DNA from: Monoplex corrugatus
Taxonomy: Eukaryota; Mollusca; Gastropoda; Littorinimorpha; Ranellidae
DNA: 64,000 bases
Direction of reading: 5' to 3'
Assembly: GCA_030674185.1 (NCBI GenBank)
Contig: CM060314.1
Span: forward strand, 21,333,023 to 21,397,022
Under the pieces are notes generated by a model that did no database searches, was not told where the DNA came from, and worked only from the letters and a program-made list of their open reading frames with translations. This document shows positions 35,660-46,984 of the stretch, piece by piece; positions within the stretch are counted from its first letter, which is position 1; every line of letters starts with the position of its first letter. A program made the position numbers and the translations under genes.

Positions 35660-38600
35660 GTCAGACAAACAGAGACAGATGTAAAATAACATTATTATTC
35701 TTATTATCACACAAGTTAGAAGATGATTCAAATAAGCATAATAATAACAAAATAATAACAAAATCTTATTGAGCACTTTATTTCAAATGAGCTCAGAGCA
35801 CTTCATGTCAACAACCAAAATTAAATATGTAATAACAAATAAAAAAAAAGCTGAAGAAAAAATCATCAACAAAGCCGCAAACCAAACACACAAAAACAGT
35901 AAGATGGTCAAACCATTCTAACAATCTCCCTTTTTATTCAAAAATCATTACAGAAAATACCAATTGTATACTTCTCAAGGTCACAGTAACCTTGAAGATG
36001 CATCAGATGAAATAAAACTTGACGTGAAGCAAGAACAATGGTAGGCTGTCACAACAGTGACAACAGAATGTAAATATTGTCAGAAGTGTCACGACAAAAT
36101 GCTATCCACACACCTTCCTCAAAAGATACAGGATTAAGACACTTTTTTGGTCTGTGTGACCTTGACCTTGTACTACAACTTTCAAATGTATGCATTTGTC
36201 ACTCCCTAACAAACCACATTTGGTATGAAGATCCATTCAGAAACAGCTGAGATATTCTTGCAATGACATTTCTGTAACAGACACATAGATCGTTAAGCAT
36301 AAACACACACACAGACTGACACACACCTCCCTCTCTGGCTGATATAAAACAGTCTCTCTGAAGAAAAAAAAACAGCAAGAGGGGATTGAAAAAGAATACA
36401 TCAAGGGGTGGAGGGGGTGAAGGAAAAAACAAATGCAACAATAAAACATCCAACTAAACCCATAAAACCTAAAAATCAACCTGGTAACAATTAATGAACC
36501 AAGTGATGTCAGCAGTACACAAGAAAACCTTACCTATAATGGTAGAAGCTTTATCAGCAGCATTGTACAGTGCCCAGAAGTTGGGTGCCCAGTATGCATG
36601 ACAGAGACCACGCTTGAATGGAAAAAGTCGAGACAGCACCTGCTCCAACTGACCCTGTAAAGTAATATACCTGTACATTTTATCAGCTTCACATATAAAT
36701 CAATACCATAATGTATCAGTATGCCTGTTTCTCTGAATAATATATACAACCTACACTTTCTTGACTATCCTTAATTTCTGTTTATCTAATGCTGTTTAAA
36801 ACTAAACATAGGAAAAAAACAAACAGGAACGTACGCACACATCAAGTTAAAAATCAAAGGTAACTGTTCACATATTATAAACAAAACATACAAAATGAAT
36901 ATTTTCACAAAATTTATAAATGTGGATATGTCTTAACAGCATAAGAACATTTAATTATTCTTTTGAGATTAACAGTGTAGTCAAATTTCATTCTCAAAAC
37001 TTATCTTAACTCTTTTCCCGCCATGGTCGCAATCAAGCGACTTCCCGTACGACCGCCATGGTCGCATTTGTGCGACTTGGAGGGTCATGCTAAACGATAA
37101 CTTTTCACGAGGGTACAAAGCTTCTGACAGGTCCACTGGTGAATGCAGGCGATTGCACTATTTTTAAACTTTACACAGCGACCTAGTTTTTCAGTAGTAA
37201 GGCCGAAGTTGGTTTTGTTAACTGTTGGAATTTACATCACGTTTTCTCCGAAGCATTTTCTCCAAAATGGCTGCAAATCGACAAGCATTGTCTACCACTC
37301 CAAGTAGAATAAGCAGACAACTGACTTTGTGTGTAGATTTTCCATTGCTTTTCTCATTTATTATAATGAGTGCACAACTCACGAAATACAGTCATAGTAG
37401 TACAACTAATAAAAAGTATGAAAAAAAAAGTTTTTCTTTATAAGATTATCTGTGAAATAATCAATCAAGCATATAAACATAAGCAAGCATTCATATATAA
37501 ATGCATCTGCCCTTTACACAGCAAAAAAAAAAAAAGTAAGTGAAAATCTTTAACAGTATTTTGAGATATAAGCTTTTAAAAATGCATACTGCACTGTAAA
37601 ATTGGCTGCCCAAAATATACTTGGCATGAGGAGTGCCGTTTCTGGGGAAACTTGGCAATGAAAGAGTTAAAGAAAATTAAACACACATAAGAACAATGAT
37701 GAATTACTGAAAATACTAAACCAGTTTTACATTAAAAGCTGTATGATGCTACATCAAAATAGATTTCAAAAAAACACCTCGCATGAAAATGTTAGTTAAC
37801 AAAGTTAACAAGAAACAGAGCACCAGTGCCTCACCACACTCTGGACAATCACCTCCCAAGCTCCCAATGCCACTCAATAGCCATTTCATCACGCAAAGGG
37901 AGGCTGTCCATGTATTGCATAGCCCATTTGGACCCAGTCATCAGTTACATGTTTACAAACCAAATGGCAAGGTGGGCAGATGATGAACCCTGGGACACAG
38001 CCACAAAATGCACATTAACCAGGTCCAGCCCAGCCACCGGACCAAGAGAGCATGGAAGAGCCTCTCTTGCCTTCCTCTGGGCCTTCGTAATGTTTTTGGG
38101 CAGCCTGCCCAACTGCCAGCTTGCATAACTGCTGGGGAGCTCTGTTCCCCTTACTACAGTCTCAACAGTTAGCAGTCGGAAACTCTCAAGATTGCTTTAC
38201 TATAACCATGTGATAAATTACTGAAAATAATGAACCACTTTCACATTAAAGGCCGTTTATTCTACATTAAAATAGGTTTTAAAAAACGCCTTGTAAGAAA
38301 ATATAGGATTTTGTTTGAAACAAAAGAGACAACAAATAAAAGTAATCAGAAATCAATAAAAAAGATGACAGTATAAAACTTACAGTGCGAATGAAAGGGC
38401 CAAATGACACCAGGAAGACAAAGATGACCACAAACCCCAAAGAAAATAATCGTTTGAAGCTGAAAGACATCCAACGTATCCTGCCATCTGGAAACCAAGA
38501 GAGTAGGAAAAGGAGTACGTGTAGAATATTTAGTAAAATTTAACTGAAGTCTTTTCATTGAAAAACAATAACCCCCCCCCCCCCACTAAAAAAAACAAAA

Positions 38601-41600
38601 AAAAAAAAAACATCAGCGAAGTTCCAGTGAAAATGAGGGTGTCTATTTTTGTGTTAGTTTTGCTGACCCATATTCAGCACAACTCCTGTGATCCTACTCT
38701 CATGCCACTCAAGTCGTCTCTCCAACACACACCTCCAAACCCACTGAAACTGACATCACTATAAGTTGGGTATGAAGGCTCATATTTCAATTTCAATCTC
38801 AACATTAACACAACAGTTGGCGTTTTCACTGCCCATCTTAATGATTCGATCATTCTATTGTTATCAGTGCTTGACAGGTCCTGTCCCCCTCCTCCCCACT
38901 TCACCATTTCAAGACTTTGCCAGCATACAGGATTTTTGCACAGGATCGAGGAGTTTGTGAGATAATCATTGGCAGAGTTGAACTGAGTGTATAGGAACTG
39001 CCAGAATGCAATGAATCTCTCTCAAATGAATTCCAAACTCAGCTCATGTCTATCACTAATTGCTCTTAGTTTAGTCTAGTTCCCTGCCCATCTGTATGAA
39101 TGTTTGCTTATCCTGTCTTGCTCATTTGCTTATTTGTCAGTTCCTGTCATTTACTTGTGATCTGATTGATGTTTATAGTTTAAACTTTTGTTGTTTTGTA
39201 TCACATGCTAACAACAATGTGTACTGCGATGGAATACTAGAAAGTTTAAACAACATAAAAAGCTAATACCTGGAGTGCTTGAAAAGCAATGACAGCGAAG
39301 AAGGTAAACAAAGTAGGCAGGTGCAATGTAGAGATAGATGTGTTTGAAATTCAGCAATACTGCAAACCAAAAGGCAGCTTCTAAATTCCGTCCCTGCAAC
39401 AAGATTGTTATTAATATCATTACTACTGTTTAAAGCCCAACCAACAGTGCAGAGCCATATCATGGTTATTATCATTGCAATATGTGCACAACACTTTGAT
39501 AACCCTGAAACTAAAAACAAAGATCAGGAAAAGAAACCAGATAATTCAAACAAACATTAAGTAAACTGTTCATTAAATGAAACATTAAACTGTTCATTAA
39601 ATAAAATATTAAACTGTTCATGAAATAAATCGTTATGAACAGCCTGCGTTTGTCAATGGTAGTCAGATTGCAGGCTGACAAGCATCCAAAACTTAACTCT
39701 TGAATCAGTCCGGACATGCACAGTTCAGTCTGAGCATGCACAGTCTTATCATCTGTCATAGGTTTTAGAGTAACATCAATAAACACGCACCAGCAGAAAA
39801 AAACAAAAAAACCTTCTAAATCAAAGACATGCATCTATATAGACATTACTTGAACTTGCACATCCAGAGACATATAAACCTATCTAACATCTCCCTCCTG
39901 CCCTACACACACAGAGATTCAAATATAAAATATCCACACAACAATCATTGTAGCTATTGTTATTTTTGTTTAAAGTCAAATAAGGCTATAATCATTTCAA
40001 AACTTACACAACACAAAAAACTACACAGATGCATATATGCATACCCCCTGTCCCCAACACTCCCATGCACACTCTCTAACATTATGGCAATGGCAAAGTA
40101 TGAAATAAAGCTACACACCTCATACATGCACACAATGGATATCAGAAGCAACCCACTGAGAAGTCCATTATACTGAAAATGAATATCTGAAAATAGTTAA
40201 GAGAAAATTATATAAAACAAATTTTTATGTACATTCATCATCATCATCATGTGCCCTGCCGCATGGCGTTGGCAATCATGGCCCTCCATATGCATCTATC
40301 CCTTGTTGCCGCAAGCACATCTTTCACCGTCTCTGTCTTCAGCCACCCTGCAAGACTGTCCAATAATTTCTTCCTGGGTCTACCTGGTGCTCTCTTTCCC
40401 TCCAGCTTTCCTGTTGTGATCAGGTGATCTGATTCCTCTTTCCTCATAAAATGGCCCATACATATTGCCTGTCATTTCCCAATCTTTCTTATCAATGATC
40501 TTCTTGTGTCTGCCTCTATCAAGACTGCCTCGTTTGTTTTCTTTGCTGCCCATGGAATTCTCAACTTTCTTTAGGAAACCACATCTCGGCTGCCTCAATC
40601 TTGTTCTGGCTTTGCGTGTTGACGCTTCACAATCGTACAACATTATACATCACATATTGACATGAGTGAAAGCAAAGAGGGAAACACATCAGACTTCCAT
40701 TTGGAAGGTCTGGGTTTTATCCTACCCAGTACCTCCCACCTGGTGTGTAAAGGTGAAGATGTTTCCAACCTTACAGATCAATGTATGTGTAGATCCCTTC
40801 ATGTGCATATGCAAGCTGAACATCAATTATGCACATTAAAGATTATGTAAGTCATGTCAGTGTCTGATAGCTTATAAAAACAAACAAATATCCACCAAGC
40901 ATGTCTGCCCTCCGAAGACAGAGTGTGTAGATTGTGCAGCAACATACTACCTCCACAATGATAGCCAAACAATGTACATAAATGCAATCAAGTAAAACTG
41001 GAACACTAAAAACACTAAAAAAAAATTAAAAAACAGAAACAAAAAACAAAAGAGAGGATTTGTTCCACTATCTATCAAAATTTCTGAGCTTTCATTATAG
41101 TTCCACACAACAGTCAGAAAAATTATCCACATAAATATTTATCATAAGGGCTTTTATGTTGAAGGTAAAGGTTACTATGGTATTTGTCAACTGCAGACTA
41201 CAATCAATATTACTATGTGCTGACAACTGCAAAGCAACTATACCTACATCATCATAGTTCAAACACAGATGACACACGTGAGATGCGTATATGTGCACAC
41301 ACACATACGCACACAAACACACACACACACACACACATGCATACACACAAACACACTCACATGCCAAGTGCACACAAATTCACATACTTTTTGAATCAAA
41401 TAAACAGTCAATAGAGGAAATTTTAAAAACATTTAAGCAGAAGAATCATATCACCAATGCATATGTTCTCTCTCGTATTTCTGTCTTCACAGTGCATGCC
41501 TTCTGTCTTGGAGCTGTGGGTGTCAGTGATTGAGTGAGTGATTGAGTGAATGAGTGAGTGAATGAGAGAGAGAGAAAGCAAGTGTGTATGTGCGCACGTG

Positions 41601-43952
41601 TGTGCATGCATGCGTGCATGAGTGCGTGCGTGCGTGCGGTGTGCATGTGTGTGTGTATGTGTGTGCATGTGCTTGTATGTGTGTTTCATCTTTTATACAA
41701 TCTGTAAATGAAGCTTTCCAGGATATGATCAACAAGGAATAGGCCAAAGTTTGCGACAAGCAGCACCGCAGCCACAAGGGATGGGTTGGCAAAGATATCC
41801 TCTACTTCTTCCTTCTTTTGTACCTTCACACATTTCTTGACAAACCTGTATATACAAAATTTGAGAACCATCAGCATAAATATATTATTGTGAAAATAAT
41901 GCACTAAATATCATAACAACATATTCAAACATGCTTTCCTCAACAGATGACTGACTGACTTACATTATTACAAGTTTTATTACAAAGTTTCGGTCTCATC
42001 TATAAACTGCCTTTGTGTGAATAAACACATTTCATAACATAGCAAGCAAACAATGAAGTACTGACCACACATGGATTTTATAAACCTAACACTATACTCA
42101 TATTATTTATTGTTCAGAATCTTTGCAAAACTATTTGATCATATTTTGTGCTTGCAAGAGAAACAGAATATATTCAGCAGTGATCTATTACACAGAAATG
42201 CAATGTAAACAATACAAAAAATATGATTTCCAGATTTAGATCCATTTAAAAAGAGTACTGTATTGCATTACACTGTATCGCACTGAACTCACAAATATGA
42301 TTTACAGATTTACATCTATTTTAAAAAAAAGTATTGTATTGCATTACTGTATTGCATTGTACTATACTAAAAATCTATACATCTTTCTTACCATTATTAA
42401 AATGATCATCCCTGTTAATGTTAATGGGGAAAAAAAATATTGTAAATAACACAAACTTCTTACCACAAGAACTGACAAGAAATGCACACATACTCCACTT
42501 TCTTAAAATTCTTCAATGATAAAATTAAAATTAAGCATTTCATCAATTCATGTCATAACATTTGCTCAACTTACTCTCTGACAGCCAGGATGTAAACAAA
42601 ATCAGTGATGATGACAGACAAACGCTGGAAGAGAATAGTAGCATCACTGCCATAGTTCAGGTTGGAAATCACCAGCATCTCAGGGTCAAAGAAACGGGCA
42701 AACTGTGACAAGAAAAACTCGAACCAAGCAAACAGGGGAGGGTAATCCAAGGTCCATTCTGAAGTTTTCTGAAAAAAAAAAGATTAAATTCATATTAATT
42801 TAGACCAAAACAAACGTAGTCTAATTTATGTAGTGACAAAGTGTTGTCAATGTTTCCTGGGTTGTTCTTCTCTCACAAACTCCCACTCTCATTTTTCCAA
42901 CATATAAACCATATCACTTCAAACATCAGACTTCTTTACTTTGTTTCTTCTTTTCTGAAGTTTCCAGTAGTGCAAATAGTCTATGAACTTATGAAAAGAC
43001 CTGTGTGTGTGTCTGTATGCGCACGCACATGCATGTGTGTCTGTATGCGTTTGTGCGTGTGTGTGTTTACATATAAGCATACATACCTTTATGTATATGA
43101 CTATATGTGTGTGTATATACCTGCACAAGAGCGTGCTTGTAAGTGAATCTGAGCAAGAATGAGTGAGCAAAAAGAAAAGACAAAGGGAAAGCACTGCTGT
43201 GCACAAGGTGGTTTTTCCTCACATTTAGTTGTAGCGCCTTCAGCTGGCTGCCCCCTTGAACTGACCCCATTTCTGGCATTCCTTTCTCAGCTTTCCCCTC
43301 CCTTCCCTTCCTGGTCAGTGCCAGAGCGTTACTAGCTATACAGCCATCAGTCTTTACGCTTACTGGAAAAGTACTGTTTGTATACGTTCCTTTTGTTGTG
43401 CTTAGAAGCAGAACTATACAAATTACAACTGTCACACTTTAGTATCGTGTAGAAGTGACTTTCATCTGTTGATTGTGTGCTTTCTGTTTCAAGCTGATTA
43501 GAAATATGTGCTATTCCCTTGTTTTTTTTAGAACACTTGTGTGCCACTTTTTCATTGTGGATATGAAAGACTGCTAGATGCTGAGATTGTGCTGTATGCA
43601 CTCTTTTGTTTGGTGCCGTCTTTCAGAACATTTTGTGATTTTCTTTCAACTGTGGATACATCAAAACTGTACAAGTATGAACAATGAACCACTCCTTCGA
43701 CTGTGGCACACACCATTATGGAAGGGCCACACTATTGCATAAAAGATCAGGGTTTCTACTGTTGTTGTTACTGTGAATGCTAGGCAACAGAACTGCATAA
43801 AGATTGTTATACATGTGTTTGGTGCTGTCTCTAGAGTGAATTTCTGTGACTTTTCATAATTTTTCTGGGGTGAATCTCTATCCTAAATGTGGATTACAAT
43901 AGCTTGCTGCCCTTCTTTGGTGAGTACTAATTATGTGTGTGTGAGAGAGAGA

Positions 43953-43985
<33 letters not shown>

Positions 43986-44219
43986 TGAGTTTGTGAGTGT
44001 GTGTGTGTGTGTGCATGTGTGGTGTGTGTGTGTGTGTGTTGTTTTTGTTGTTGCTGTTGTTGTTTTTGTTGTTGTTCTTTTTATTCAACGTCTTTTCACT
44101 CTGACTTTTCACTTAGACAGCGTCTGCATATTTCTGTGTGTGTATCACTGTATGTGTCTATCTGTATTTGAGTTTGTGCACATGTATCTGTTTGTATGTA
44201 AGTTTGTCACACACACACA

Positions 44220-44255
<36 letters not shown>

Positions 44256-46094
44256 CACAAATCACATAGACATGTATGTGTGTATGTATGTATGTATGTA
44301 TGCATGCATGTATGTATGTATGTATGTATGTACGTATGTGTGTATGTAGATGTATGTAGATCTATGTATGTATGTATGTATGTATGTATGTATGTATGTA
44401 TGTATGTATGTATGTATGTATGTATCTATGTATGCATGTTTATCATAAACAGAGACAGAGAGAGACAAACTCACAAACACAGAGACTGCGCAAGCACTGC
44501 AAAATCTATTTGAACCAACTAGGTATTGGGATTTCTATGTTTTCCTACATATAACCACCAGCATCACCATTATCTCCACCATCAGACACGATCACCATTT
44601 CAACATCATCGTCAACAATAACACTAGACATACAAAGTACACATAAGACATATTCTTATTAACAGATATGTCCTAATGACTATGATTTTGAGCAGTTCCA
44701 TTTCCATACTGTTTCTGATTATCTTCAAACACTGACAAAAGGAAACAATCCATCTAAACCAACCCTCTCCTATGCCTACAAACAAACCAACCAACCGAAG
44801 CAAGCATGACCATTATGCAAGACTGAACGATAGCTAGCAGCGTGCCAGGAAGCTCGCGCACTGTTCTGTTCCAGTAGTCCCGCCCCGTGATACTGGAGTA
44901 ATTAATCACATTCCCTGCCTCTACTGACACTGTGTCGACTAATTAAGAACACATGTCAAGAGAGTAGACATGCAGTAGCATTAGCTGGTTGACTTGCATA
45001 TCTGTAAAAAAAGTGTATGTGAAGAGCTATGGACGATTGAAAAATAACGTTCATTGCTTATTTGTTGTTTTACAGTGACTACGATTCCATGCACAGCATA
45101 AATTTACCTAGATGTTGTGAAATCCTTGTGACAGTTTTATATGAAGTGTTGGGTATCAGTTCAAAGCTCATTCTTTCCTCTTTCTTCCGTAAGCATTTAC
45201 TTTTTGTCTTTTGAAAGGAGATTAGAGAAAATAGTTGACATATTAGCATTGTAAATGTTCCCGCTGACAGTGCTCTCTCGGCGGCAGGCAGTTGAATGGG
45301 AAAGGGAGGGAGCAGGAGCAGGCTCCAGTGGCAGAGCTGACCGCATTATTCATGGGGTTATGAACTCTGGCTGGGAGGGAAGCAGCCAGCTAAATGGCAA
45401 GCTGTGCACAACAGTGAAAGAGACATGGAAAAGACAAAGGGAAAGAGACATGGAAAGGAAGAGAGGGAGGGAGACAGAAACAGGGAGCACAAGCAAAGAA
45501 AAAATTATTTTTTCAAAAATGAAAATGCATATTTTATCAAATGTCTTTTGCTTCAGTTGCACACACACATAGTATACACACAGACACCTCACACAAACAC
45601 ACATACACATAATTTACCTCCTGGTACCACTTATTATATGGAAGTGAATGAGTAATGGCCAGCCAGTTTCTGTGCACCTCAAAATCAGTTGACCGGCTAG
45701 AAAGAAGAAGAAAAAAAGGTAAACATTATAAAAGAACTGTTAGACAAAATAAACATGCTTTTAACTAGATTGGTTTCAATAAGAAGTTGAATTAATTATA
45801 TAAATGCTATGCCATATCGTGAATATGACACATACGTGACATAGGCTTTTCAATAATTCAATGTTCATGTAAAACATGATTAACATTACTGTTCATACAA
45901 AACATGATCAACACTCACAACAAGCTATTTCTGATTAATGGTTTCTGCTGAATTCAGGCAGCAACAGCATCCAATCAAACTTTTTAACTGGTTTGTGCAT
46001 ATCAACGTTTTTCAATCTGAGCAGTCAAATGTATCAATTAAAAGCTTTATAAATGCATTGTTTAAATATAATTATACCCCACATAACAGATTAA

Positions 46095-46132
<38 letters not shown>

Positions 46133-46534
46133 CAGTGACACATATATATCCATTTCTGCTTTACGTATTATCTTCCCAAAACCTGAAGAGTTAAGAGTTA
46201 CTGGGGATATCAGGCCAGTTGCAGGTAACTAAGTACAGAAACAAATCAAAGACGGCCGAGGGAGATGCAGTTACTGAAAGTCTAGTCATTGAGGAAGTGA
46301 AAAAAATGAAAACGAAAGTCATCTGCAATGCCACGTCTGCAGACGGAATTATTTTCAGTTCAGTTATGATAATATTCACGATTTTCAACACTCAGACATG
46401 CTAACAAGTTATGAACTGTTTACAAGGCGTGGTTAGTACTTGACAAAACTGAAGAGAAAACAGACGTACTATGAAGGAATCAACAGCAATTTAAAGGCAG
46501 TCGCCACGCCGGCAATTGCCCAGAAGGAAGCCAT
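29463..46534 (-). CDS. ALG8: ALG8, dolichyl-P-Glc alpha-1,3-glucosyltransferase (13 coding exons)
   Basis: ALG8 (glycosyltransferase family 57) adds the second glucose to the dolichol-linked oligosaccharide in the ER lumen. Coding exons, 5' to 3' on minus, are 46534-46470, 45696-45618, 42768-42575, 41845-41727, 40186-40119, 39393-39270, 38487-38384, 36654-36534, 34144-34005, 32669-32530, 31785-31688, 30575-30503 and 29718-29463. Together they give 1581 nt and 526 aa, the length of the human protein, with every phase consistent. Visible landmarks are an N-terminal hydrophobic segment, the luminal [10 protein letters not shown] (24-33) with its acidic residues, [10 protein letters not shown] (50-59), VDHIHFQYNG (151-160), [44 protein letters not shown] (369-375), [11 protein letters not shown] and [11 protein letters not shown] near the C-terminus. 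The protein is multi-pass. Intron 4 is U12-type AT-AG; the others are U2-type. Confidence 0.96.
30815..31598 (+). repeat. 71-bp minisatellite, ~11 copies
   Basis: The unit contains GTGTTGTGTGGATTATCAGT, CATTCAATTTCATCTA(C/G)CAA, CAGTG(T/C)GCACTTTCA and (C/A)ACACAAACATCGT. Successive ACATCG landmarks fall at 30881, 30952, 31023, 31095, 31166, 31238, 31309, 31380, 31451, 31522 and 31593 (the last decayed to ACATCC), a period of 71-72 bp. It lies in the ALG8 intron between exons 31688-31785 and 30503-30575. Because 71 is not a multiple of three, all frames stay open over several units and give misleading ORFs. Both C/G (CTAGC versus CTACC) and C/A (TTCACAC versus TTCAAAC) variants are interspersed. 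Confidence 0.97.
31660..31712 (-). repeat. ALG8 exon 11 end plus donor, source copy of duplication
   Basis: This contains the last 25 nt of ALG8 exon 11 (from 31712 to 31688), its donor GTAAGAGAATC and about 20 nt of intron. The same block is found at 32965-33016. Confidence 0.8.
32755..32905 (+). repeat. Tandem duplication, ~103-bp unit x2
   Basis: CTAATGCAAATATGCATGTA followed by TGTAAATATGAATGCA occurs at about 32768 and again at about 32867 with a few differences, in ALG8 intron 9. Confidence 0.8.
32965..33016 (-). repeat. Duplicated ALG8 exon end with intact 5' splice site (decoy)
   Basis: About 53 nt at roughly 87% identity to 31660-31712: CAGAGTTGAGAA(T/C)AA, TGAT(C/T)CTCTTACCAAAA, then TGTAAAAATGA(A/G)AGG. 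On the minus strand it supplies a strong donor (GTAAGAGG) inside ALG8 intron 9, about 325 nt upstream of exon 10. Like the source, it abuts a CA/GT repeat, suggesting repeat-mediated transfer. Confidence 0.8.
33017..33075 (+). repeat. (CA)n microsatellite
   Basis: A CA dinucleotide tract interrupted by two CCA breaks, next to the duplicated exon end. Confidence 0.95.
33120..33311. mobile_element. Nested piggyBac-type MITE, copy 1
   Basis: Flanked by TTAA at 33120-33123 and 33308-33311, with terminal inverted repeats CCCTTTGACTCC(T/C)GCACC. Inside is a second TTAA-bounded hairpin at 33162-33241 with near-perfect arms (CCCTTTGATT..CCTCACCCTA then TCCACCAG). TTAA targets and CCC-starting termini are typical of piggyBac-mobilised MITEs. 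There is no coding capacity. It sits in ALG8 intron 9. Confidence 0.8.
34586..34765. mobile_element. Nested piggyBac-type MITE, copy 2
   Basis: TTAA at 34586-34589 and 34762-34765 bounds the same arrangement as copy 1: termini CCCTTTGACTCCCGCACCC, an internal shortened hairpin (about 34634-34695) and the shared right segment AAGTGTTTGCTTT, AGCATGGTTG, CAATGCAGGATGCTGGTGGA. The inner hairpin has lost its left TTAA. It lies upstream of exon 9, in ALG8 intron 8, about 1.3 kb from copy 1. Confidence 0.8.
35611..35675 (+). repeat. (CAGA)n microsatellite
   Basis: A tetranucleotide CAGA array of about 60 bp in ALG8 intron 8. Confidence 0.9.
37006..37670. mobile_element. TTAA-flanked MITE-like element, ~660 bp
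   Basis: It starts TTAACTCTTTTCCCGCCATGG and ends with CTTGGCAATGAAAGAGTTAA, giving TTAA flanks and short imperfect inverted termini (CTCTTT..GCCA). The left part has a duplicated CCGCCATGGTCGCA unit with palindromic TCGC..GCGA cores. No transposase frame is visible. It occupies ALG8 intron 7. Confidence 0.55.
37840..38205 (+). repeat. Unclassified ~370-bp dispersed repeat, copy B
   Basis: Same-order partner of 26040-26395, with AACCAAATGGCAAGGTGGG, ACCAGGTCCAGCCCAGCCACC and GGACCAAGAGAG. It is in ALG8 intron 7 next to the TTAA element and ends about 180 bp from exon 7. Confidence 0.75.
38805..39035 (+). repeat. tRNA-SINE family copy (opposite orientation)
   Basis: On the minus strand it reads GATTCATTGCATTCTGGCAG, ATGATTATCTCACAAACTCC, GCAAAAATCCTGTATGCTGG, CAAAGTCTTGAAATGGTG, ACAGGACCT and GAATCATTAAGATGGGCAGT, the same order as the other copies. 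It lies in ALG8 intron 6. Confidence 0.65.
40235..40645 (-). pseudogene. 3' end of an RTE/endonuclease-RT type LINE in ALG8 intron 4
   Basis: Minus-strand frames give the conserved C-terminal wording of this LINE group: a [20 protein letters not shown] segment, [15 protein letters not shown], and [18 protein letters not shown] ending at about 40247. An ATG/GAT trinucleotide tail ((ATC)n on plus at 40236-40249) follows. Upstream, the frame shifts near 40460 and continues to about 40645 with [16 protein letters not shown]. It is 5'-truncated, frameshifted and inserted only about 50 bp from the acceptor of the U12-type intron. Confidence 0.75.
40905..40985 (+). repeat. Short dispersed repeat (partner at 58345-58430)
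   Basis: GTGTGTAGATTGTGCAGCAA, CATACTACCTCCACA and CAAACAATGTAC recur in the same order at 58345-58430. Unclassified. Confidence 0.5.
41523..41690 (+). repeat. GAGT/TGCG/GT-rich microsatellite
   Basis: GAGTGA-type units pass into (TGCG)n and (GT)n. The tract begins about 35 nt downstream of the U12-type donor of ALG8 intron 4. Confidence 0.9.
43937..44060 (+). repeat. GT/GA and TTG-rich low-complexity tract
   Basis: Alternating (GT)n and (GA)n blocks ending in TTG repeats, within ALG8 intron 2. Confidence 0.9.
44206..44435 (+). repeat. (CA)n followed by (TATG)n microsatellite
   Basis: About 45 bp of CA repeat, then about 160 bp of TATG/TGTA tetranucleotide array with CATG, TACG and TAGA variants, in ALG8 intron 2. 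Confidence 0.95.
46098..46129 (+). repeat. (CA)n microsatellite
   Basis: A short pure CA run in ALG8 intron 1. Confidence 0.9.
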
Positions 46535-46660
46535 TTTGCATCACAAGCGAGGGGACGTCACTTTCTTGACGAAAGTTGGTGATCATATTTTTTAGTTTAA
46601 TTCTATGTACTCCCCCAGTAAGGAAGTGGGGAGCAGGCGAGGGAGGGGGGGGGGGGGGGG
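46535..46660 (-). promoter_or_regulatory. ALG8 5' UTR/proximal promoter with CRE-like site and G16 run
   Basis: Directly upstream of the ALG8 start codon (context CAAAATGG), the minus strand has a CRE-like TGACGTCC at 46560-46553, about 20 nt before the ATG, so it probably lies in the 5' UTR or close to the start site. The plus strand carries an uninterrupted run of 16 G at 46645-46660, about 110 bp upstream. No TATA box is apparent. The transcription start is not determined. Confidence 0.5.
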
Positions 46661-46984
46661 ATCAGACCGATCGGTCTTTCAACTCTACATTATCGATTTA
46701 AATAAATAGATACATAAATAGATATGAATAGCTGAAAAACATTTAAATATGTATAAATGACATGAATAAATACACAGTGTAGAGACGAAAATACACCCGC
46801 CACCGACGACTGTCTTTTAATTAATTGATATTACTTGTTATTAGGTAACAGCCGGGGCAGGCTCCCATTTGAACATAGTATCTCAGGATTGAGCTGATCA
46901 GCTCATGGTGACCAGGATAAGGGGGTAACAATGATTTGTTTTTAGAGATAGTACACAATACTAACAGTGAGTTTGTTGTTTGTG

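Larger units (their letters stand above)
40187..41726 (-). other. ALG8 intron 4, U12-type with AT-AG ends
   Basis: On the minus strand the exon ends ..GTTGATC and the intron begins ATATCCTGGA at 41726. The acceptor side reads TTTTCTCTTAACTATTTTCAG up to 40187, with a CTTAAC branch site and about 10 nt to the AG. Only this junction yields the conserved VDHIHFQYNG; the intron splits the His153 codon after its first base (phase 1). No usable GT donor gives a conserved junction. The intron contains a TG-rich microsatellite (41523-41690), a CA tract (41297-41354) and the LINE 3' end at 40235-40645. Confidence 0.88.

Noticed and set aside
41727..41904. Extended ALG8 exon 4 reading through [12 protein letters not shown] to a stop
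   Set aside because: It would end the protein early and lose the conserved HFQYNG. The U12-type AT donor restores it exactly.
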